A stretch of 64,000 nt of DNA from Thiomicrospira pelophila DSM 1534 (lineage in GTDB: Bacteria > Pseudomonadota > Gammaproteobacteria > Thiomicrospirales > Thiomicrospiraceae). Position numbers and translations under genes: made by a program. Of the stretch, positions 31,646 through 43,073 are shown in pieces (within the stretch, counting starts at the first letter, position 1; each line of letters opens with the position of its first letter). Location of the stretch: the NCBI RefSeq assembly GCF_000711195.1, contig NZ_JOMR01000001.1, positions 1,984,001 to 2,048,000 on the forward strand, in the 5' to 3' direction. The notes beneath the pieces were generated by a model. The model ran no database searches and had not been told where the DNA came from. It was given only the letters and a program-made list of their open reading frames with translations.

Positions 31646-34600
31646 TAATCTTGCTCCAACTCAATATCAATACCTAATGCACGAATCTCTTTACGCAATA
31701 CGCTAAAGGATTCTGGCATGCCTGGTTCCATGTATTCATTACCATCTACGATGTTTTTATACATGCGAGTACGACCATTTAAGTCATCAGACTTCACTGT
31801 CAACATTTCTTGAAGTGTAAAGGCTGCGCCATAGGCTTCCAATGCCCACACCTCCATCTCACCAAAGCGCTGACCACCAAATTGAGCTTTACCACCCAAT
31901 GGTTGCTGAGTAACTAAACTATATGGACCAGTAGAACGAGCATGCATTTTGTCATCAACCAAGTGATTTAACTTCAACATGTACATATAACCTACGGTTA
32001 CAGTTCTATCAAACTCGTCACCTGTACGTCCGTCAAATAGTCGCATTTGTCCTGATTCAGGTAACTCCGCTAGGCGTAACAATGATTTAATCTGACCTTC
32101 ATCGGCGCCATCGAATACTGGCGAAGCCATAGGCACGCCCTTACTCAAGTTTTTAGCAAGAACAATAATTTCATCATCACTAAACGCTTTAAAGTCAACC
32201 GACTGCCCTTGGCTTTCGTTATAAATCTTGTGTAAGAACTCACGTACATCCTTGATATCTGCATCACGCTTCATCATTGAATCAATTTTTTCACCTAATC
32301 CCCAAGCCGCTAGGCCTAAGTGAGTTTCTAAAATTTGACCAACGTTCATACGTGACGGTACACCCAGTGGGTTTAAGCAAATATCGACAGGGCGGCCTGT
32401 TTCGTCAAATGGCATATCTTCCACTGGACAAATTCGAGAGATAACACCTTTGTTACCATGACGACCGGCCATTTTATCACCAGGTTGGATGCGACGTTTA
32501 ATAGCAACATACACCTTAACCATCTTAGAAACGCCCGGCGCTAAATCATCACCTTGCGTAAGTTTTTTACGCTTCTCTTCAAAGGCTTCATTAAGTTCTT
32601 TACGCTTTGCTTTCAGCTGTTCTTCTGCTGTTTCAAGTTGACGTAGTGCATCCTCATCATCAACATTGAGACCCAGCCATTTCTTAGCCTCGAGACTATC
32701 AAGATACTCAGCTGTTAATTTCGTACCATCTTTCAACTTTAAGCCTGATAGCAAGTTCTTAATACGGTTTAATGTATCTAGTTCAAGAATTTTGTACTGC
32801 TCATCAATATCCTTACGAACCTTATCCAATTCTTCTTCTTGGATAGCCTGTGCACGCGCATCTTTCTTCATACCTTCACGAGTGAAGACTTGGACGTCAA
32901 TAACTGTACCTTCTATACCTTTGGACACACGTAAGGATGTATCTTTTACATCCGATGCTTTTTCACCAAAGATGGCTCGCAGCAACTTCTCTTCAGGTGT
33001 TAACTGTGTTTCACCCTTAGGTGTCACCTTCCCTACCAAAACATCGCCTTGCTTAACTTCGGCACCGATATAAACGATACCGCTCTCATCTAGGCGAGAC
33101 AAAGCCGACTCCCCAACATTAGGAATGTCAGACGTGATCTCTTCTGGCCCAAGCTTCGTATCACGTGCTAAACAGGTAAACTCTTCAATATGAATAGTTG
33201 TATAACGGTCTTCTTTAACAACACGTTCAGATACTAAAATCGAGTCTTCGAAGTTGTAGCCATTCCAAGGCATGAACGCGACACGCATGTTCTGACCCAA
33301 GGCAAGTTCACCTAAATCCGTTGAAGGACCATCTGCCAAAACATCACCACGTGAAACTACGTCACCTGCGCTTACAATTGGCTTTTGGTTAATACAAGTG
33401 TTCTGGTTAGAACGCTGATATTTAATTAGATTATAAATATCAACACCAGTTTCTCCCTCAACAATCTCGTCATCATGGACACGCACAACGATTCTAGAGG
33501 CATCCGATGAAACAACCTCACCACCGCGATCTGCCACTACAGTTACACCCGAGTCGATTGCTACTGTTTTCTCAATACCAGTACCAACTAAAGGTTTATC
33601 TGCACGCAGAGTAGGAACCGCCTGACGCTGCATGTTTGAACCCATCAATGCACGGTTAGCATCATCGTGTTCAAGAAATGGAATCAATGCCGCTGCTACA
33701 GATACGATTTGCTTGGGTGAAACATCCATTAAGTTAATGTCTTTAGACATAGATAACGTAAATTCATTCTGATGACGTGCAGAAATCAAGTCTTCAACAA
33801 ACTTGCCGTTTTTATCCAGTTTCGCACTAGCCTGAGCGATTACATATTGCGCTTCATCAATCGCAGAAATATAAACCACATCATCGGTGACCTTGCCATC
33901 TACAACTTTACGGTAAGGAGTTTCTAAGAAACCATACTCGTTGGTTTTTGCATAAACAGCTAACGAGTTAATCAAACCAATGTTTGGCCCTTCAGGAGTT
34001 TCAATCGGGCAAACACGACCATAGTGAGTAGGATGCACGTCACGAACTTCAAAACCAGCACGTTCACGCGTCAAGCCACCTGGGCCTAACGCTGAAACAC
34101 GACGCTTATGCGTAACTTCCGAAAGCGGATTGACTTGATCCATAAACTGAGACAACTGGCTCGAGCCAAAAAATTCTTTAATTGCAGCAGACACTGGCTT
34201 AGCATTAATCAAATCCTGAGGCATTAAACCATCAGACTCTGCCTGGTTGAGTCGTTCTTTAACAGCACGCTCAACACGAACCAAGCCAACTCTAAATGCA
34301 TTTTCAGCCATTTCGCCTACAGCACGAATACGACGGTTACCCAAAGTATCAATATCATCAACTGTACTTTGACCATTTCGAATATTAATCAATTCACGAA
34401 TAACATCAACAATATCTTCACGCTCAAGAACAAGTTTACCTTCGTTATCTTGACGACCTAAACGACGGTTTAACTTCATTCGACCTACTGAAGATAAATC
34501 ATAACGATCTTCTTGGAAAAACAAGCTATTGAATAATGCCTCGGAAGAGTCTTTTGTTGGCGGCTCACCTGGACGCATCATACGGTAAATTTCAATCTGT

Positions 34601-35706
34601 GCTTCTAGCTGAGTAGAAGTTGAATCAAGATTCAACGTATCTGACATGTATGAACCGTGAAGTAACTCATCAATATAGAGCACTTCAAACTGTAGCTTAC
34701 TTAGTTCATTAATCTTATCGAGAATATCTTGCGTGATAATCGAGTTTGCGGCTGCGATCAACTCACCTGAAGAGGTATCGACAACATTTTTGGCCATCAC
34801 TTTGCCGAGTAAAAATTCAACAGGCACATCTATAGAAGAAACACCCGCTTCAGCCATTTTTTTGATAGTACGCGCGGTAATGCGAGTGCCTTCTGCGGCA
34901 AACACCTCACCTTTGGCAGCTATATCAAAAGTCGCCATTTGACCTTTAAACTGCTCTGGATCAAATGCAAGTGAATATTTGCCTTTTGACATTTTAATTT
35001 TGGATGTATCGAAGAACATCTCTAAAATCTGTTCGTTGTCGTAACCCATCGCACGCAATAGAATTGAAATTGGTAATTTACGACGACGATCGATACGAGT
35101 AAATAAACAATCATTATGATCAAACTCGAAATCTAACCAAGAACCACGGTAAGGAATAATTCTGGCATTAAATAAGATTTTGCCTGAAGAATGAGACTTA
35201 CCTTTATCATTATCAAAAATGACGCCGGGAGAACGATGCAATTGAGTCACAATTACACGCTCAGTACCATTAATAACGAATGTACCGTTATCGGTCATCA
35301 AAGGCATATCACCTAAATATACTTCTTGTTCTTTAATGTCTTTAACAGGGCGATTTCCAACTGGAGCATCCTTGTCGTACATGACCAAACGCATTTTTAC
35401 GCGAAGTGGTGCGGCATAAGTTACGCCGCGCTGCTTGCATTCTTTAACATCAAATTCAGGCTGACCAAGGTGATAGCTGACATAATCCAAGTCGGCTGTA
35501 CCCGCAACGCCTTTAATTGGGAAGACTGAACTGAAAGCAGAGTGCAAACCAATGCTGGCGCGCTCTAAAGGTTTCTTATCCTTCTGGATAAAGTCATGAT
35601 ATGACCCTTTCTGAAGCGATAATAAATATGGGACATCCAACATCGAAGGTTGTGTTGAGAAGTCTTTACGGATGCGTTTCTTTTCGGTTAACGAGTAAGT
35701 CGTCAT
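31645..35706 (-). CDS. rpoB: RNA polymerase beta subunit
   Basis: Start placed at ATG 35706 (1353 residues, [16 protein letters not shown]) with AGAGG upstream; the extension to 35721 lacks support. The rifampicin pocket reads [30 protein letters not shown] with the residues of sensitive enzymes at the known Asp, His and Ser positions. [13 protein letters not shown] near 1070 is in the active-site region. It is transcribed after rplL through a partial terminator. Confidence 0.99.
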   Translation of the reverse strand: MTTYSLTEKKRIRKDFSTQPSMLDVPYLLSLQKGSYHDFIQKDKKPLERASIGLHSAFSSVFPIKGVAGTADLDYVSYHLGQPEFDVKECKQRGVTYAAPLRVKMRLVMYDKDAPVGNRPVKDIKEQEVYLGDMPLMTDNGTFVINGTERVIVTQLHRSPGVIFDNDKGKSHSSGKILFNARIIPYRGSWLDFEFDHNDCLFTRIDRRRKLPISILLRAMGYDNEQILEMFFDTSKIKMSKGKYSLAFDPEQFKGQMATFDIAAKGEVFAAEGTRITARTIKKMAEAGVSSIDVPVEFLLGKVMAKNVVDTSSGELIAAANSIITQDILDKINELSKLQFEVLYIDELLHGSYMSDTLNLDSTSTQLEAQIEIYRMMRPGEPPTKDSSEALFNSLFFQEDRYDLSSVGRMKLNRRLGRQDNEGKLVLEREDIVDVIRELINIRNGQSTVDDIDTLGNRRIRAVGEMAENAFRVGLVRVERAVKERLNQAESDGLMPQDLINAKPVSAAIKEFFGSSQLSQFMDQVNPLSEVTHKRRVSALGPGGLTRERAGFEVRDVHPTHYGRVCPIETPEGPNIGLINSLAVYAKTNEYGFLETPYRKVVDGKVTDDVVYISAIDEAQYVIAQASAKLDKNGKFVEDLISARHQNEFTLSMSKDINLMDVSPKQIVSVAAALIPFLEHDDANRALMGSNMQRQAVPTLRADKPLVGTGIEKTVAIDSGVTVVADRGGEVVSSDASRIVVRVHDDEIVEGETGVDIYNLIKYQRSNQNTCINQKPIVSAGDVVSRGDVLADGPSTDLGELALGQNMRVAFMPWNGYNFEDSILVSERVVKEDRYTTIHIEEFTCLARDTKLGPEEITSDIPNVGESALSRLDESGIVYIGAEVKQGDVLVGKVTPKGETQLTPEEKLLRAIFGEKASDVKDTSLRVSKGIEGTVIDVQVFTREGMKKDARAQAIQEEELDKVRKDIDEQYKILELDTLNRIKNLLSGLKLKDGTKLTAEYLDSLEAKKWLGLNVDDEDALRQLETAEEQLKAKRKELNEAFEEKRKKLTQGDDLAPGVSKMVKVYVAIKRRIQPGDKMAGRHGNKGVISRICPVEDMPFDETGRPVDICLNPLGVPSRMNVGQILETHLGLAAWGLGEKIDSMMKRDADIKDVREFLHKIYNESQGQSVDFKAFSDDEIIVLAKNLSKGVPMASPVFDGADEGQIKSLLRLAELPESGQMRLFDGRTGDEFDRTVTVGYMYMLKLNHLVDDKMHARSTGPYSLVTQQPLGGKAQFGGQRFGEMEVWALEAYGAAFTLQEMLTVKSDDLNGRTRMYKNIVDGNEYMEPGMPESFSVLRKEIRALGIDIELEQD

Positions 35707-35825
35707 TGAGTACCTCTGCAAAAGAACAAGTCATAATTGATAAATAGAGAAATCTATTTAAATGTATAAAACTGTAGTATCAGTCCTCACTGAATATCAC
35801 ACTTTTACACACTACCTTAAACAAG

Positions 35826-35851
35826 AAAAGGCCGGCACCTAAGTACCAGCC
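35826..35851 (-). terminator. Attenuating hairpin between rplL and rpoB
   Basis: On the minus strand GGCTGGTAC pairs with GTGCCGGCC through nine base pairs including two G-U, with loop TTAG and a following TTTTC. E. coli has a partial terminator at the same place, which lowers rpoBC expression relative to L7/L12. Confidence 0.75.
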
Positions 35852-35888
35852 ATTTCATACTGCTTTTTACGCAGTTAAAAGCGAGAAA

Positions 35889-36260
35889 TTACTTGATTTC
35901 AGCCTGTGCACCAGCTTCTTCAACTTGCTTCTTAATTTCTTCAGCTTCTTCTTTCGATACACCTTCTTTAAGTACAGTAGGTGCTGATTCAACTGCTTCT
36001 TTAGCTTCTTTCAAGCCAAGACCTGTAATACCACGAACCGCTTTGATAGCACCAACTTTGTTGCTACCAGCGCTTGTTAGGATTACATTGAATTCAGTTT
36101 GTGCTTCAGCGCCTGCGCCTGCGTCTGCAGCTGGACCAGCTGAAACCATAGCGGCAGCTGAAACACCAAACTTCTCTTCCATTGCTGAAATCAATTCAAC
36201 AACTTCCATTACAGTCATGTTAGCAACTGCTTCTAAAATATCATTCTGTGATACGGCCAT
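35889..36260 (-). CDS. rplL: 50S ribosomal protein L7/L12
   Basis: The 123-residue stalk protein has an N-terminal dimerisation helix, an Ala/Gly-rich hinge near 37-52 ([18 protein letters not shown]) and the C-terminal factor-binding domain [24 protein letters not shown]. It recruits translation GTPases. It follows rplJ by 48 bp. Confidence 0.99.
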   Translation of the reverse strand: MAVSQNDILEAVANMTVMEVVELISAMEEKFGVSAAAMVSAGPAADAGAGAEAQTEFNVILTSAGSNKVGAIKAVRGITGLGLKEAKEAVESAPTVLKEGVSKEEAEEIKKQVEEAGAQAEIK

Positions 36261-36308
36261 TTGATAATCTCCTAAAATTGAATTTGCGTGTCGTAATTAC
36301 TAAAGAAA

Positions 36309-36803
36309 TTACGCCGCTTCTTTGGCTTCTTTGTATGCTGCAAGTGTACGTGCCAATTTCTCGACAGGTGCTTTCATTACATACATTAACTTGCCCAATG
36401 CTTCTTCGTAAGTCGGTAGTGCAGCAATTGCATCAAGCTGGCTAGCGTCCATAACGCCAGAACCAATTGATAGCGACTTAATAACCAATGCTTCATTACT
36501 CTTTTTAAAATCTTTAGCAATACGAGCCGCAGCTGACAATTCATTTGTAGAGAAAACCAGTACAACTGGACCTACCAAATCAGACTGCATATCTTCAAAA
36601 GGTGAACCTTGTAAAGCTTTGCGTGCCAAAGTATTTTTAACAACACGGATAACTACATCAGCATCACGTGCCTTAGAGCGAAGATCAGTCATCTGCTCCA
36701 CAGTCAACCCACGATATTCAGCTACTACAATCGATACAGACTTCTCTACTATGGCAGAGACTTCTTCAACGACTAGCTTTTTATCTTCGAGTTTAAGTGC
36801 CAT
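36309..36803 (-). CDS. rplJ: 50S ribosomal protein L10
   Basis: The 164-residue stalk base protein contains VVAEYRGLTVEQMTDLRSKARDA near 26 and VVKNTLARKAL. It binds L7/L12 dimers through its C-terminal helix. In E. coli the L10-L12 complex represses its own mRNA; a matching leader lies upstream. Confidence 0.98.
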   Translation of the reverse strand: MALKLEDKKLVVEEVSAIVEKSVSIVVAEYRGLTVEQMTDLRSKARDADVVIRVVKNTLARKALQGSPFEDMQSDLVGPVVLVFSTNELSAAARIAKDFKKSNEALVIKSLSIGSGVMDASQLDAIAALPTYEEALGKLMYVMKAPVEKLARTLAAYKEAKEAA

Positions 36804-36960
36804 TCTAACCTCCTAACAGTTTAACCAGCTCCCTGATCAAACCACTCATCTACGTAGGTCTCAGATGAAATTAAGGCCACTCATTAAGTCGCCACCTACG
36901 GTCTGCGATGGGCACTCACAATTTTGGAGACCCAATTCGCAAATCCATCCTTTCAGATAG
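36804..36960 (-). promoter_or_regulatory. L10-type autoregulatory mRNA leader before rplJ
   Basis: In the 158-bp gap between rplA and rplJ the minus strand contains GACCGTAGGTGGCG, then two CTTAAT-type stretches, then GACCTACGTAGATG. CGTAGGT (36894-36900) pairs with ACCTACG (36853-36859). The arrangement resembles the L10 leader (Rfam family L10_leader) as I remember it. GGAGG precedes the rplJ ATG. No internal promoter was recognised with confidence. Confidence 0.65.
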
Positions 36961-36961
36961 A

Positions 36962-37654
36962 TTAAATCGTTGACTGATCTACTGGAACACCTGGTCCCAT
37001 CGTGCTAGATACAGTTACTTTTTTCATAAACACACCTTTTGCCGCAGAAGGCTTAGCTTTATTTAAGTCTTCTAACAATGCAGCAAGGTTTTCTTTTAGC
37101 TTTTGGGCATCAAACGAGGCCTTACCAATTGGTGCATGGATAATACCAGCCTTGTCAACGCGGTAACGAACCTGACCAGCTTTTGCATTATTGATCGCAC
37201 CAACAACATCTGGTGTAACTGTGCCGGTTTTTGGGTTAGGCATTAAGCCACGCGGACCAAGAACCTGGCCCAACATACCCACAACACGCATTGCGTCTGG
37301 ACTTGCAATAACCACGTCAAAATCCATCATGCCTTTCTTAATTTCATCAGCAAGCTCTTCCATACCAACAAAATCAGCACCGGCTTCTTTTGCAGCGGCC
37401 TGATTCGCTTCACCAGTAAACACAGCTACACGAATTGTTTTACCTAAGCCATTAGGAAGAACTGTTGCGCCACGCACAACTTGATCAGATTTACGTGGAT
37501 CAACACCCAACTTAACAGCTACATCAACTGTTTCATCAAATTTAGTTGAACCTGCAAACTCTTTAACCAAATCTAAGGCTGCAATAATGTCATATGACGA
37601 GTCTTTATTTAGACGCTCAGCAACCATTTTCTGTTTTTTCGTTAGCTTTGCCAT
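36962..37654 (-). CDS. rplA: 50S ribosomal protein L1
   Basis: The 230-residue L1-stalk protein contains [19 protein letters not shown]-like sequence (residues 39-57) and [18 protein letters not shown] near 132. In E. coli L1 represses rplKA by binding its leader. It follows rplK by six bases. Confidence 0.98.
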   Translation of the reverse strand: MAKLTKKQKMVAERLNKDSSYDIIAALDLVKEFAGSTKFDETVDVAVKLGVDPRKSDQVVRGATVLPNGLGKTIRVAVFTGEANQAAAKEAGADFVGMEELADEIKKGMMDFDVVIASPDAMRVVGMLGQVLGPRGLMPNPKTGTVTPDVVGAINNAKAGQVRYRVDKAGIIHAPIGKASFDAQKLKENLAALLEDLNKAKPSAAKGVFMKKVTVSSTMGPGVPVDQSTI

Positions 37655-37660
37655 CTTCTA

Positions 37661-38089
37661 TTACTCCTCGACCGTTAGACCCATACTACGAGCTGAGCCC
37701 GCAATAATCTTGACTGCTGTTTCCAAATCATTGGCATTTAAATCAGCCATTTTGGTCGTAGCGATTTCTTCCAACTGAGCACGCGTCACTTTACCAACCT
37801 TATTAAGGTTTGGAATTGCGCTACCCTTCTGGATACCTGCTGCTTTTTTCAATAAGATGGCAGCTGGTGGGGTCTTGGTAATAAAAGTAAAGCTCTTATC
37901 ACTATAAACAGTGATAACGACAGGCAGAGGCAATCCTTTTTCAACATTTTGCGTTTGCGCATTAAATGCTTTACAGAATTCCATAATATTTACGCCGCGC
38001 TGACCTAAAGCTGGACCAACGGGTGGACTTGGATTTGCATTCCCTGCAGGGATTTGCAATTTAATATAGGCTGCAATTTTCTTGGCCAT
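37661..38089 (-). CDS. rplK: 50S ribosomal protein L11
   Basis: The 142-residue GTPase-centre protein starts [43 protein letters not shown], the L11 signature including the thiostrepton-loop prolines. The 49-bp leader after nusG contains a GC-rich stretch that might bind L1, which I could not establish. Confidence 0.98.
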   Translation of the reverse strand: MAKKIAAYIKLQIPAGNANPSPPVGPALGQRGVNIMEFCKAFNAQTQNVEKGLPLPVVITVYSDKSFTFITKTPPAAILLKKAAGIQKGSAIPNLNKVGKVTRAQLEEIATTKMADLNANDLETAVKIIAGSARSMGLTVEE

Positions 38090-38138
38090 TTTCTACTCCT
38101 TGTGGGTAATAGCGCCGTAAGGCTCCCCGTTAAAAAAA

Positions 38139-38672
38139 TCAGCTCTTAACGACTTGAGCAAACTCCAACTCAACCGGAGTTGAACGCCCAAATATTAACA
38201 CTGATACTTGTAGTCTATTTTTGTCATAATCTACGCCTTCCACTACCGCCTCGAAGTCGGTAAATGGACCATCCGTGACTCGAACCATTTCTCCCGGCTC
38301 GTAAATTACTTTTGGACGTGGCTTATCAACGTTTTCTTCTACACGTTGTAAAATTCGGTCAACTTCCTTTTGCGTAATAGGCGCAGGACGATCACTCGTA
38401 CCACCAATAAAACCCATCACCTGAGGAACACTTTTAACTAGATGCCAACTAGCCTCGTTCATTTCCATTTCTACTAAAACGTAACCAGGAAAAAACTTGC
38501 GCTCACTGGTGCGCTTTTTGCCATCACGAATTTCAACTACTTCTTCTGAAGGCACCAAAATACGTCCAAAATCATTCGTTAATTCAGCGCGCTCTATATA
38601 CTCAACTAAAGCCGCCTTAACTTTATTCTCATAACCAGAATAAGCGTGTACTACATACCATCTTTTCGCCAC
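38139..38672 (-). CDS. nusG: Transcription termination/antitermination protein NusG
   Basis: The 177-residue factor starts with GTG at 38672. The NGN domain opens with [16 protein letters not shown] and a KOW domain ([30 protein letters not shown] near 125) follows. It links RNA polymerase to Rho or to ribosomal S10. Start is two bases after the secE stop. Confidence 0.98.
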   Translation of the reverse strand: MAKRWYVVHAYSGYENKVKAALVEYIERAELTNDFGRILVPSEEVVEIRDGKKRTSERKFFPGYVLVEMEMNEASWHLVKSVPQVMGFIGGTSDRPAPITQKEVDRILQRVEENVDKPRPKVIYEPGEMVRVTDGPFTDFEAVVEGVDYDKNRLQVSVLIFGRSTPVELEFAQVVKS

Positions 38673-38673
38673 G

Positions 38674-39057
38674 TTAGCCTCCCTGTCCTGTCAGCAATTT
38701 AACCGCCCACAAGAAAAACATATCAATTAACCAGAGAAAAATCCCAACCAGAATAACGGCAATAACAACAATTAATGTTGTCTGCACCGTTTCTTTTCGG
38801 GTAGGCCAAACAACTTGGCGAACTTCCTTTTTGGTATGAACTAAATATTTAAACCAACTAGCGCCTAATTCAGTTTTGTAAAGCACATAACCTGCAAGGG
38901 TTACACCAAACAACACCACTAAAATTCGCACAACCGCATGCCACTCGGCAAACGTATAGTAAGCCACAATAGAACTCAACAAAATCGCAATAGATAGGAA
39001 CATCTTGATCGTATCCATTACATTTCTTGATTCTTGTACTTCTGATTTCTTATTCAT
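38674..39057 (-). CDS. secE: Preprotein translocase subunit SecE
   Basis: The 127-residue protein has three predicted membrane helices (about residues 16-35, 43-61 and 92-118), the long E. coli-type form. The conserved amphipathic stretch before TM3 reads [19 protein letters not shown]. It forms the clamp around SecY. It lies between tRNA-Trp and nusG as is usual in this group. Confidence 0.97.
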   Translation of the reverse strand: MNKKSEVQESRNVMDTIKMFLSIAILLSSIVAYYTFAEWHAVVRILVVLFGVTLAGYVLYKTELGASWFKYLVHTKKEVRQVVWPTRKETVQTTLIVVIAVILVGIFLWLIDMFFLWAVKLLTGQGG

Positions 39058-39116
39058 ACTATGTCGATATAATTAAAAAAACGATCCACATCCTATGACG
39101 TAGACCGTTAAGAATA

Positions 39117-39193
39117 TGGCAGGGGTGGAGAGACTCGAACTCCCAACCTTCGGATTTGGAATCCGCGGCTCTACCAATTGGAGCTACACCCCT
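39117..39193 (-). tRNA. tRNA-Trp (CCA anticodon)
   Basis: Acceptor arms AGGGGTG and CACCCCT pair fully. The anticodon loop TTCCAAA gives CCA, and the T-arm reads GGGAGTTCGAGTCTCTCC. The 3' CCA is encoded (39117-39119). The first anticodon-stem pair (27-43) is G-A instead of a canonical pair, and the D-loop is one base longer than in E. coli. Confidence 0.95.
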
Positions 39194-39203
39194 GTGAGTT
39201 AAA

Positions 39204-39228
39204 AAAGGGGACTATACCAGCCCCCTTT
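39204..39228 (-). terminator. Terminator-like hairpin after tufB
   Basis: On the minus strand AAAGGGG (39222-39228) and CCCCTTT (39204-39210) pair around an 11-base loop, followed by more T residues (39201-39203). It lies 20 bases after the tuf stop. The loop contains the -10 of the tRNA-Trp promoter. Confidence 0.6.
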
Positions 39229-39239
39229 GTTTTTTGCAA
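39211..39239 (-). promoter_or_regulatory. Promoter of tRNA-Trp-secE-nusG, nested in the tufB hairpin
   Basis: On the minus strand TTGCAA (39234-39239), a 17-base spacer and TATAGT (39211-39216) with an upstream TGG (extended -10) form a good sigma-70 promoter. The start near 39204 is about 10 bases before the tRNA. The GGGG/CCCC hairpin stem flanks the -10. Confidence 0.7.
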
Positions 39240-39243
39240 GATC

Positions 39244-40438
<1,195 letters not shown>

Positions 40439-40491
40439 GACGAAACCCCGTTTAGCATAATTACATTAGACTGGGCTAACCAGCCGTAAAA

Positions 40492-40567
40492 TGGAGCTCT
40501 CATCCAGAATCGAACTGGAGACCTCTTCCTTACCATGGAAGCGCTCTACCGACTGAGCTATGAGAGC
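40492..40567 (-). tRNA. tRNA-Thr (GGT anticodon)
   Basis: Acceptor GCTCTCA pairs with TGAGAGC. The anticodon stem CTTCC/GGAAG encloses ATGGTAA, giving GGT. The T-arm reads CCAGTTCGATTCTGG. CCA is encoded at 40492-40494. Last tRNA before tufB. Confidence 0.97.
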
Positions 40568-40576
40568 ATTAGACAA

Positions 40577-40651
40577 TGGAGCGGGTGATGAGAATCGAAC
40601 TCACGTCATCGGCTTGGAAGGCCGAGGTAATAACCACTATACGACACCCGC
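40577..40651 (-). tRNA. tRNA-Gly (TCC anticodon)
   Basis: Acceptor GCGGGTG pairs with CACCCGC (40581-40587 and 40645-40651). The anticodon loop CTTCCAA gives TCC. CCA is encoded at 40577-40579. Nine bases separate it from tRNA-Thr. Confidence 0.97.
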
Positions 40652-40656
40652 GAATT

Positions 40657-40741
40657 TGGTGGAGGGTGGTGGATTCGAACCACCGAAGGCTGAGCCAGCA
40701 GATTTACAGTCTGCCCCCTTTGGCCGCTCGGGAAACCCTCC
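40657..40741 (-). tRNA. tRNA-Tyr (GTA anticodon)
   Basis: An 85-base class II tRNA with a long variable arm. Acceptor GGAGGGT pairs with ACCCTCC; the anticodon stem GCAGA/TCTGC encloses CTGTAAA, giving GTA. CCA is encoded at 40657-40659. First gene of the tRNA-tufB transcript. Confidence 0.97.
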
Positions 40742-40754
40742 AAATGTGCGGCGT

Positions 40755-40782
40755 ATTTTACCGATAAAAAAGAGCCTGTCAA
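40755..40782 (-). promoter_or_regulatory. Promoter of tRNA-Tyr-Gly-Thr-tufB
   Basis: On the minus strand a perfect TTGACA (40777-40782) is followed after 16 bases by TAAAAT (40755-40760), then ACGCCGC. The GC-rich stretch just after the -10 is typical of stringently controlled stable-RNA promoters. The start would be near 40748, a few bases before tRNA-Tyr. Confidence 0.85.
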
Positions 40783-40894
40783 CCAGATTTAAACATTAAA
40801 CTTACATTTCGTTACGTAATACAAACCCACCTTATTTGATTTTCTAACATCGGTATGCGATTCTTTACGGTTTTCAGACTTAACAAGACGGGCT

Positions 40895-42211
40895 ATGCAA
40901 TCATCGAATTTTGATCAACAACATATTTGGCATCCTTATAACAAACTACCTTCCAGTCATTTGCAACTTGAGGTCGCTTCTGCAGAAGGTAGCCTGATTA
41001 CACTTCAAGATGGCCGCAAACTGCTTGATGCTATGTCGTCTTGGTGGTCGAGTATTCATGGCTATAATCATCCGGCCATTAACCAGGCCGCAATTGATCA
41101 AATTCAAACCTTATCTCACATTATGTTTGGTGGCTTCACTCACCAGCCAGCCATCCAGTTGGCAAGAAAATTAATTGAGATTAGCCCGGCTGGTTTAGAA
41201 AAAATATTCTTTGCAGATTCCGGCTCAGTGTCAGTCGAAGTTGCGCTTAAAGTCGCATTGCAATACTGGAAAAGTAAACAGCGCCCTGAGAAGAATCGAT
41301 TCCTGGCTTTGCAACACGCTTATCACGGTGACACGTTTGGCGCCATGTCGGTGTGCGACCCGATTGAAGGCATGCATCATCTATTCAGTAACAACCTTAT
41401 GCCCAACTACTTTGCGCCAGCTCCACAACCAGGCCTGGTGGTTGAAGACAATCACGACATTCAAGCACTCGAATCTTTATTTGAGCAACATCACACAGAA
41501 CTCGCGGCTTTTATTTTGGAACCATTGGTTCAAGGTGCCGGAGGTATGCGGTTTTATCGCCCAGAATACATCAAACGTGCGCGTGAATTGTGCGATCAAT
41601 ATGAGGTATTGTTAATTGCAGATGAAATTGCCACAGGGTTCGGCCGTACTGGCAAATTATTTGCATGTGAGTGGGCTCACATTTCGCCAGATATTATGTG
41701 TATTGGCAAAGCTCTAACTGGCGGCTATATGACATTGGCCGCCATGCTTTGTACACAGGAGATAAGTGACACCATTAGCCAACAAAACCCCGGACTTTTG
41801 ATGCATGGCCCAACCTTTATGGGCAACCCGCTCGCCTGCCGCATCGCACTCGCCAGCTTGGAGCTACTGTTAAGCCAGGATTGGCAAAACCAAGTCAAGC
41901 TAATCAGCACACACTTAACCCAAGCTTTCGAACCCTTGAAGCATTACCAAGAAGTCAGAGATATACGAGTGTTAGGGGGTATTGGGGTGATCGAATTAAC
42001 ACGCGATGATTTAAGTTACGCGATCCAACAAGCTGCAATTGAAAACGGCGTGTGGTTAAGACCCTTTGGTCGCCTGGTTTATACCATGCCGGCTTATAAT
42101 ATTTCAGCCGACAATTTACAGGCTTTAAGCCAAGGGATTAGCAACGCGGTATCGCACGTACTATCTACCCAACCATCTGGCGAGGCGACCTTAAGCGATC
42201 AGTTTGTATAA
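40895..42211 (+). CDS. bioA: Adenosylmethionine-8-amino-7-oxononanoate aminotransferase
   Basis: The 438-residue PLP enzyme makes 7,8-diaminopelargonate in biotin synthesis, using S-adenosylmethionine as amino donor. HIWHPYNK near 10 and MSSWWSSIHGYNHP near 47 are BioA-specific. FADSGSVSVEVALK near 107 binds cofactor phosphate, LIADEIATGFGRTG near 239 holds the PLP aspartate, and CIGKALTGGYMTLAA near 270 the Schiff-base lysine. It is divergent from the tRNA operon. The other biotin genes are not adjacent; bioD is 9 kb away. One palindrome copy encodes PGLV near residue 180. Confidence 0.97.
   Translation: MQSSNFDQQHIWHPYNKLPSSHLQLEVASAEGSLITLQDGRKLLDAMSSWWSSIHGYNHPAINQAAIDQIQTLSHIMFGGFTHQPAIQLARKLIEISPAGLEKIFFADSGSVSVEVALKVALQYWKSKQRPEKNRFLALQHAYHGDTFGAMSVCDPIEGMHHLFSNNLMPNYFAPAPQPGLVVEDNHDIQALESLFEQHHTELAAFILEPLVQGAGGMRFYRPEYIKRARELCDQYEVLLIADEIATGFGRTGKLFACEWAHISPDIMCIGKALTGGYMTLAAMLCTQEISDTISQQNPGLLMHGPTFMGNPLACRIALASLELLLSQDWQNQVKLISTHLTQAFEPLKHYQEVRDIRVLGGIGVIELTRDDLSYAIQQAAIENGVWLRPFGRLVYTMPAYNISADNLQALSQGISNAVSHVLSTQPSGEATLSDQFV
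41428..41439. repeat. Palindrome ACCAGGCCTGGT in bioA
   Basis: Exact copy, flanked AACC...GGTGG, read as QPGLVV. Confidence 0.95.
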
Positions 42212-42218
42212 CAATAAT

Positions 42219-43073
42219 CTAAAGCGCATCTAATAAGTATTGCGGCAAAGCAAAGCAGGCCTGGTGCAAGCCTGGATTATAATAGCGAGTTTTAAAACCT
42301 GCTTGCTGATAGCGGGCTTGTAGCGAATTCAAATCGAGTCCGTTTGGTTTTAAATCCTGAGAAGCCCAAGCAAAAGTCATAATTCCGCCCACATAAGTCG
42401 GCACCGCCGCACTATAAAATCCGACCTTTTCAAACAAGGGTGACAAGCGTTGTTCAGACGTTAATACTTCATCAGTTTGCAAAAAGCTCACACCATTTTG
42501 TGCCACAAACACGCCACCCGAATTTAAACAGCGCTTAATGCCTGTGTAAAAACGTGAAGTAAATAACACTTCGCCCGGCCCGACCGGATCGGTGGAATCG
42601 GAAATAATCACATCAAACGACAAATCAGTGTCGTTAACAAACGCCACGCCATCACCGATCACCAGATTCAAACGTGCATCGTCAAACGCGCCATCCGAAT
42701 GCTTAGGGAAGTAGGTTTTACACATCTCAACCACTTGAGCATCGATCTCTACCTGAGTCACACTTGTGACACTTGAGTGTTTTAATACCTCACGTAAAAT
42801 CCCGCCATCACCGCCGCCGATAATCAATACTGACTTGGGTTCTGGATGCGTAAACATCGGAACATGTGTCAACATCTCGTGATAAATAAATTCATCACGC
42901 TCGGTGGTTTGAATCATGCCGTCTAACGCCATCACCCGCCCCCATTGCGCATTCTGAAAAATCACTAAATGCTGATGTTCGGTTTTGGCTTCAAACAACA
43001 CCTCGTCCATCACAAAGGATTGACCCCAGGCCTGGTGCAGGGTTTCGAGATAACGCGGCTTGGCTTGAGTCAC
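42219..43073 (-). CDS. speE: Spermidine synthase
   Basis: The 284-residue aminopropyltransferase makes spermidine from putrescine and decarboxylated [27 protein letters not shown] near 46 and [15 protein letters not shown] near 86 form the nucleotide site, and [15 protein letters not shown] near 155 carries the catalytic aspartate. It starts with GTG at 43073, directly after the speD stop, so speDE are coupled. LHQAWGQ near residue 11 is encoded by a one-mismatch palindrome copy (43025-43036). A second one-mismatch copy lies near the 3' end (42254-42265). Confidence 0.97.
   Translation of the reverse strand: MTQAKPRYLETLHQAWGQSFVMDEVLFEAKTEHQHLVIFQNAQWGRVMALDGMIQTTERDEFIYHEMLTHVPMFTHPEPKSVLIIGGGDGGILREVLKHSSVTSVTQVEIDAQVVEMCKTYFPKHSDGAFDDARLNLVIGDGVAFVNDTDLSFDVIISDSTDPVGPGEVLFTSRFYTGIKRCLNSGGVFVAQNGVSFLQTDEVLTSEQRLSPLFEKVGFYSAAVPTYVGGIMTFAWASQDLKPNGLDLNSLQARYQQAGFKTRYYNPGLHQACFALPQYLLDAL

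Noticed and set aside
35893-36264. A 123-codon open frame antisense to rplL, almost the same length as rplL
   Set aside because: It is a mirror frame created by the Ala/Glu-rich codon usage of rplL; no ribosome binding site or recognisable product.
38090-38138. L1-binding leader before rplK
   Set aside because: The 49-bp gap has a GC-rich stretch, but I could not recognise the L1 site with confidence.
40560-40799. Plus-strand frames across the tRNA-Gly and tRNA-Tyr genes
   Set aside because: These read the antisense of tRNA genes, a common false prediction; the tRNA folds explain the sequence fully.
41211-41615. A 134-codon alternative frame inside bioA
   Set aside because: bioA is intact with all active-site motifs in its own frame; the second frame has no motif or start signal.
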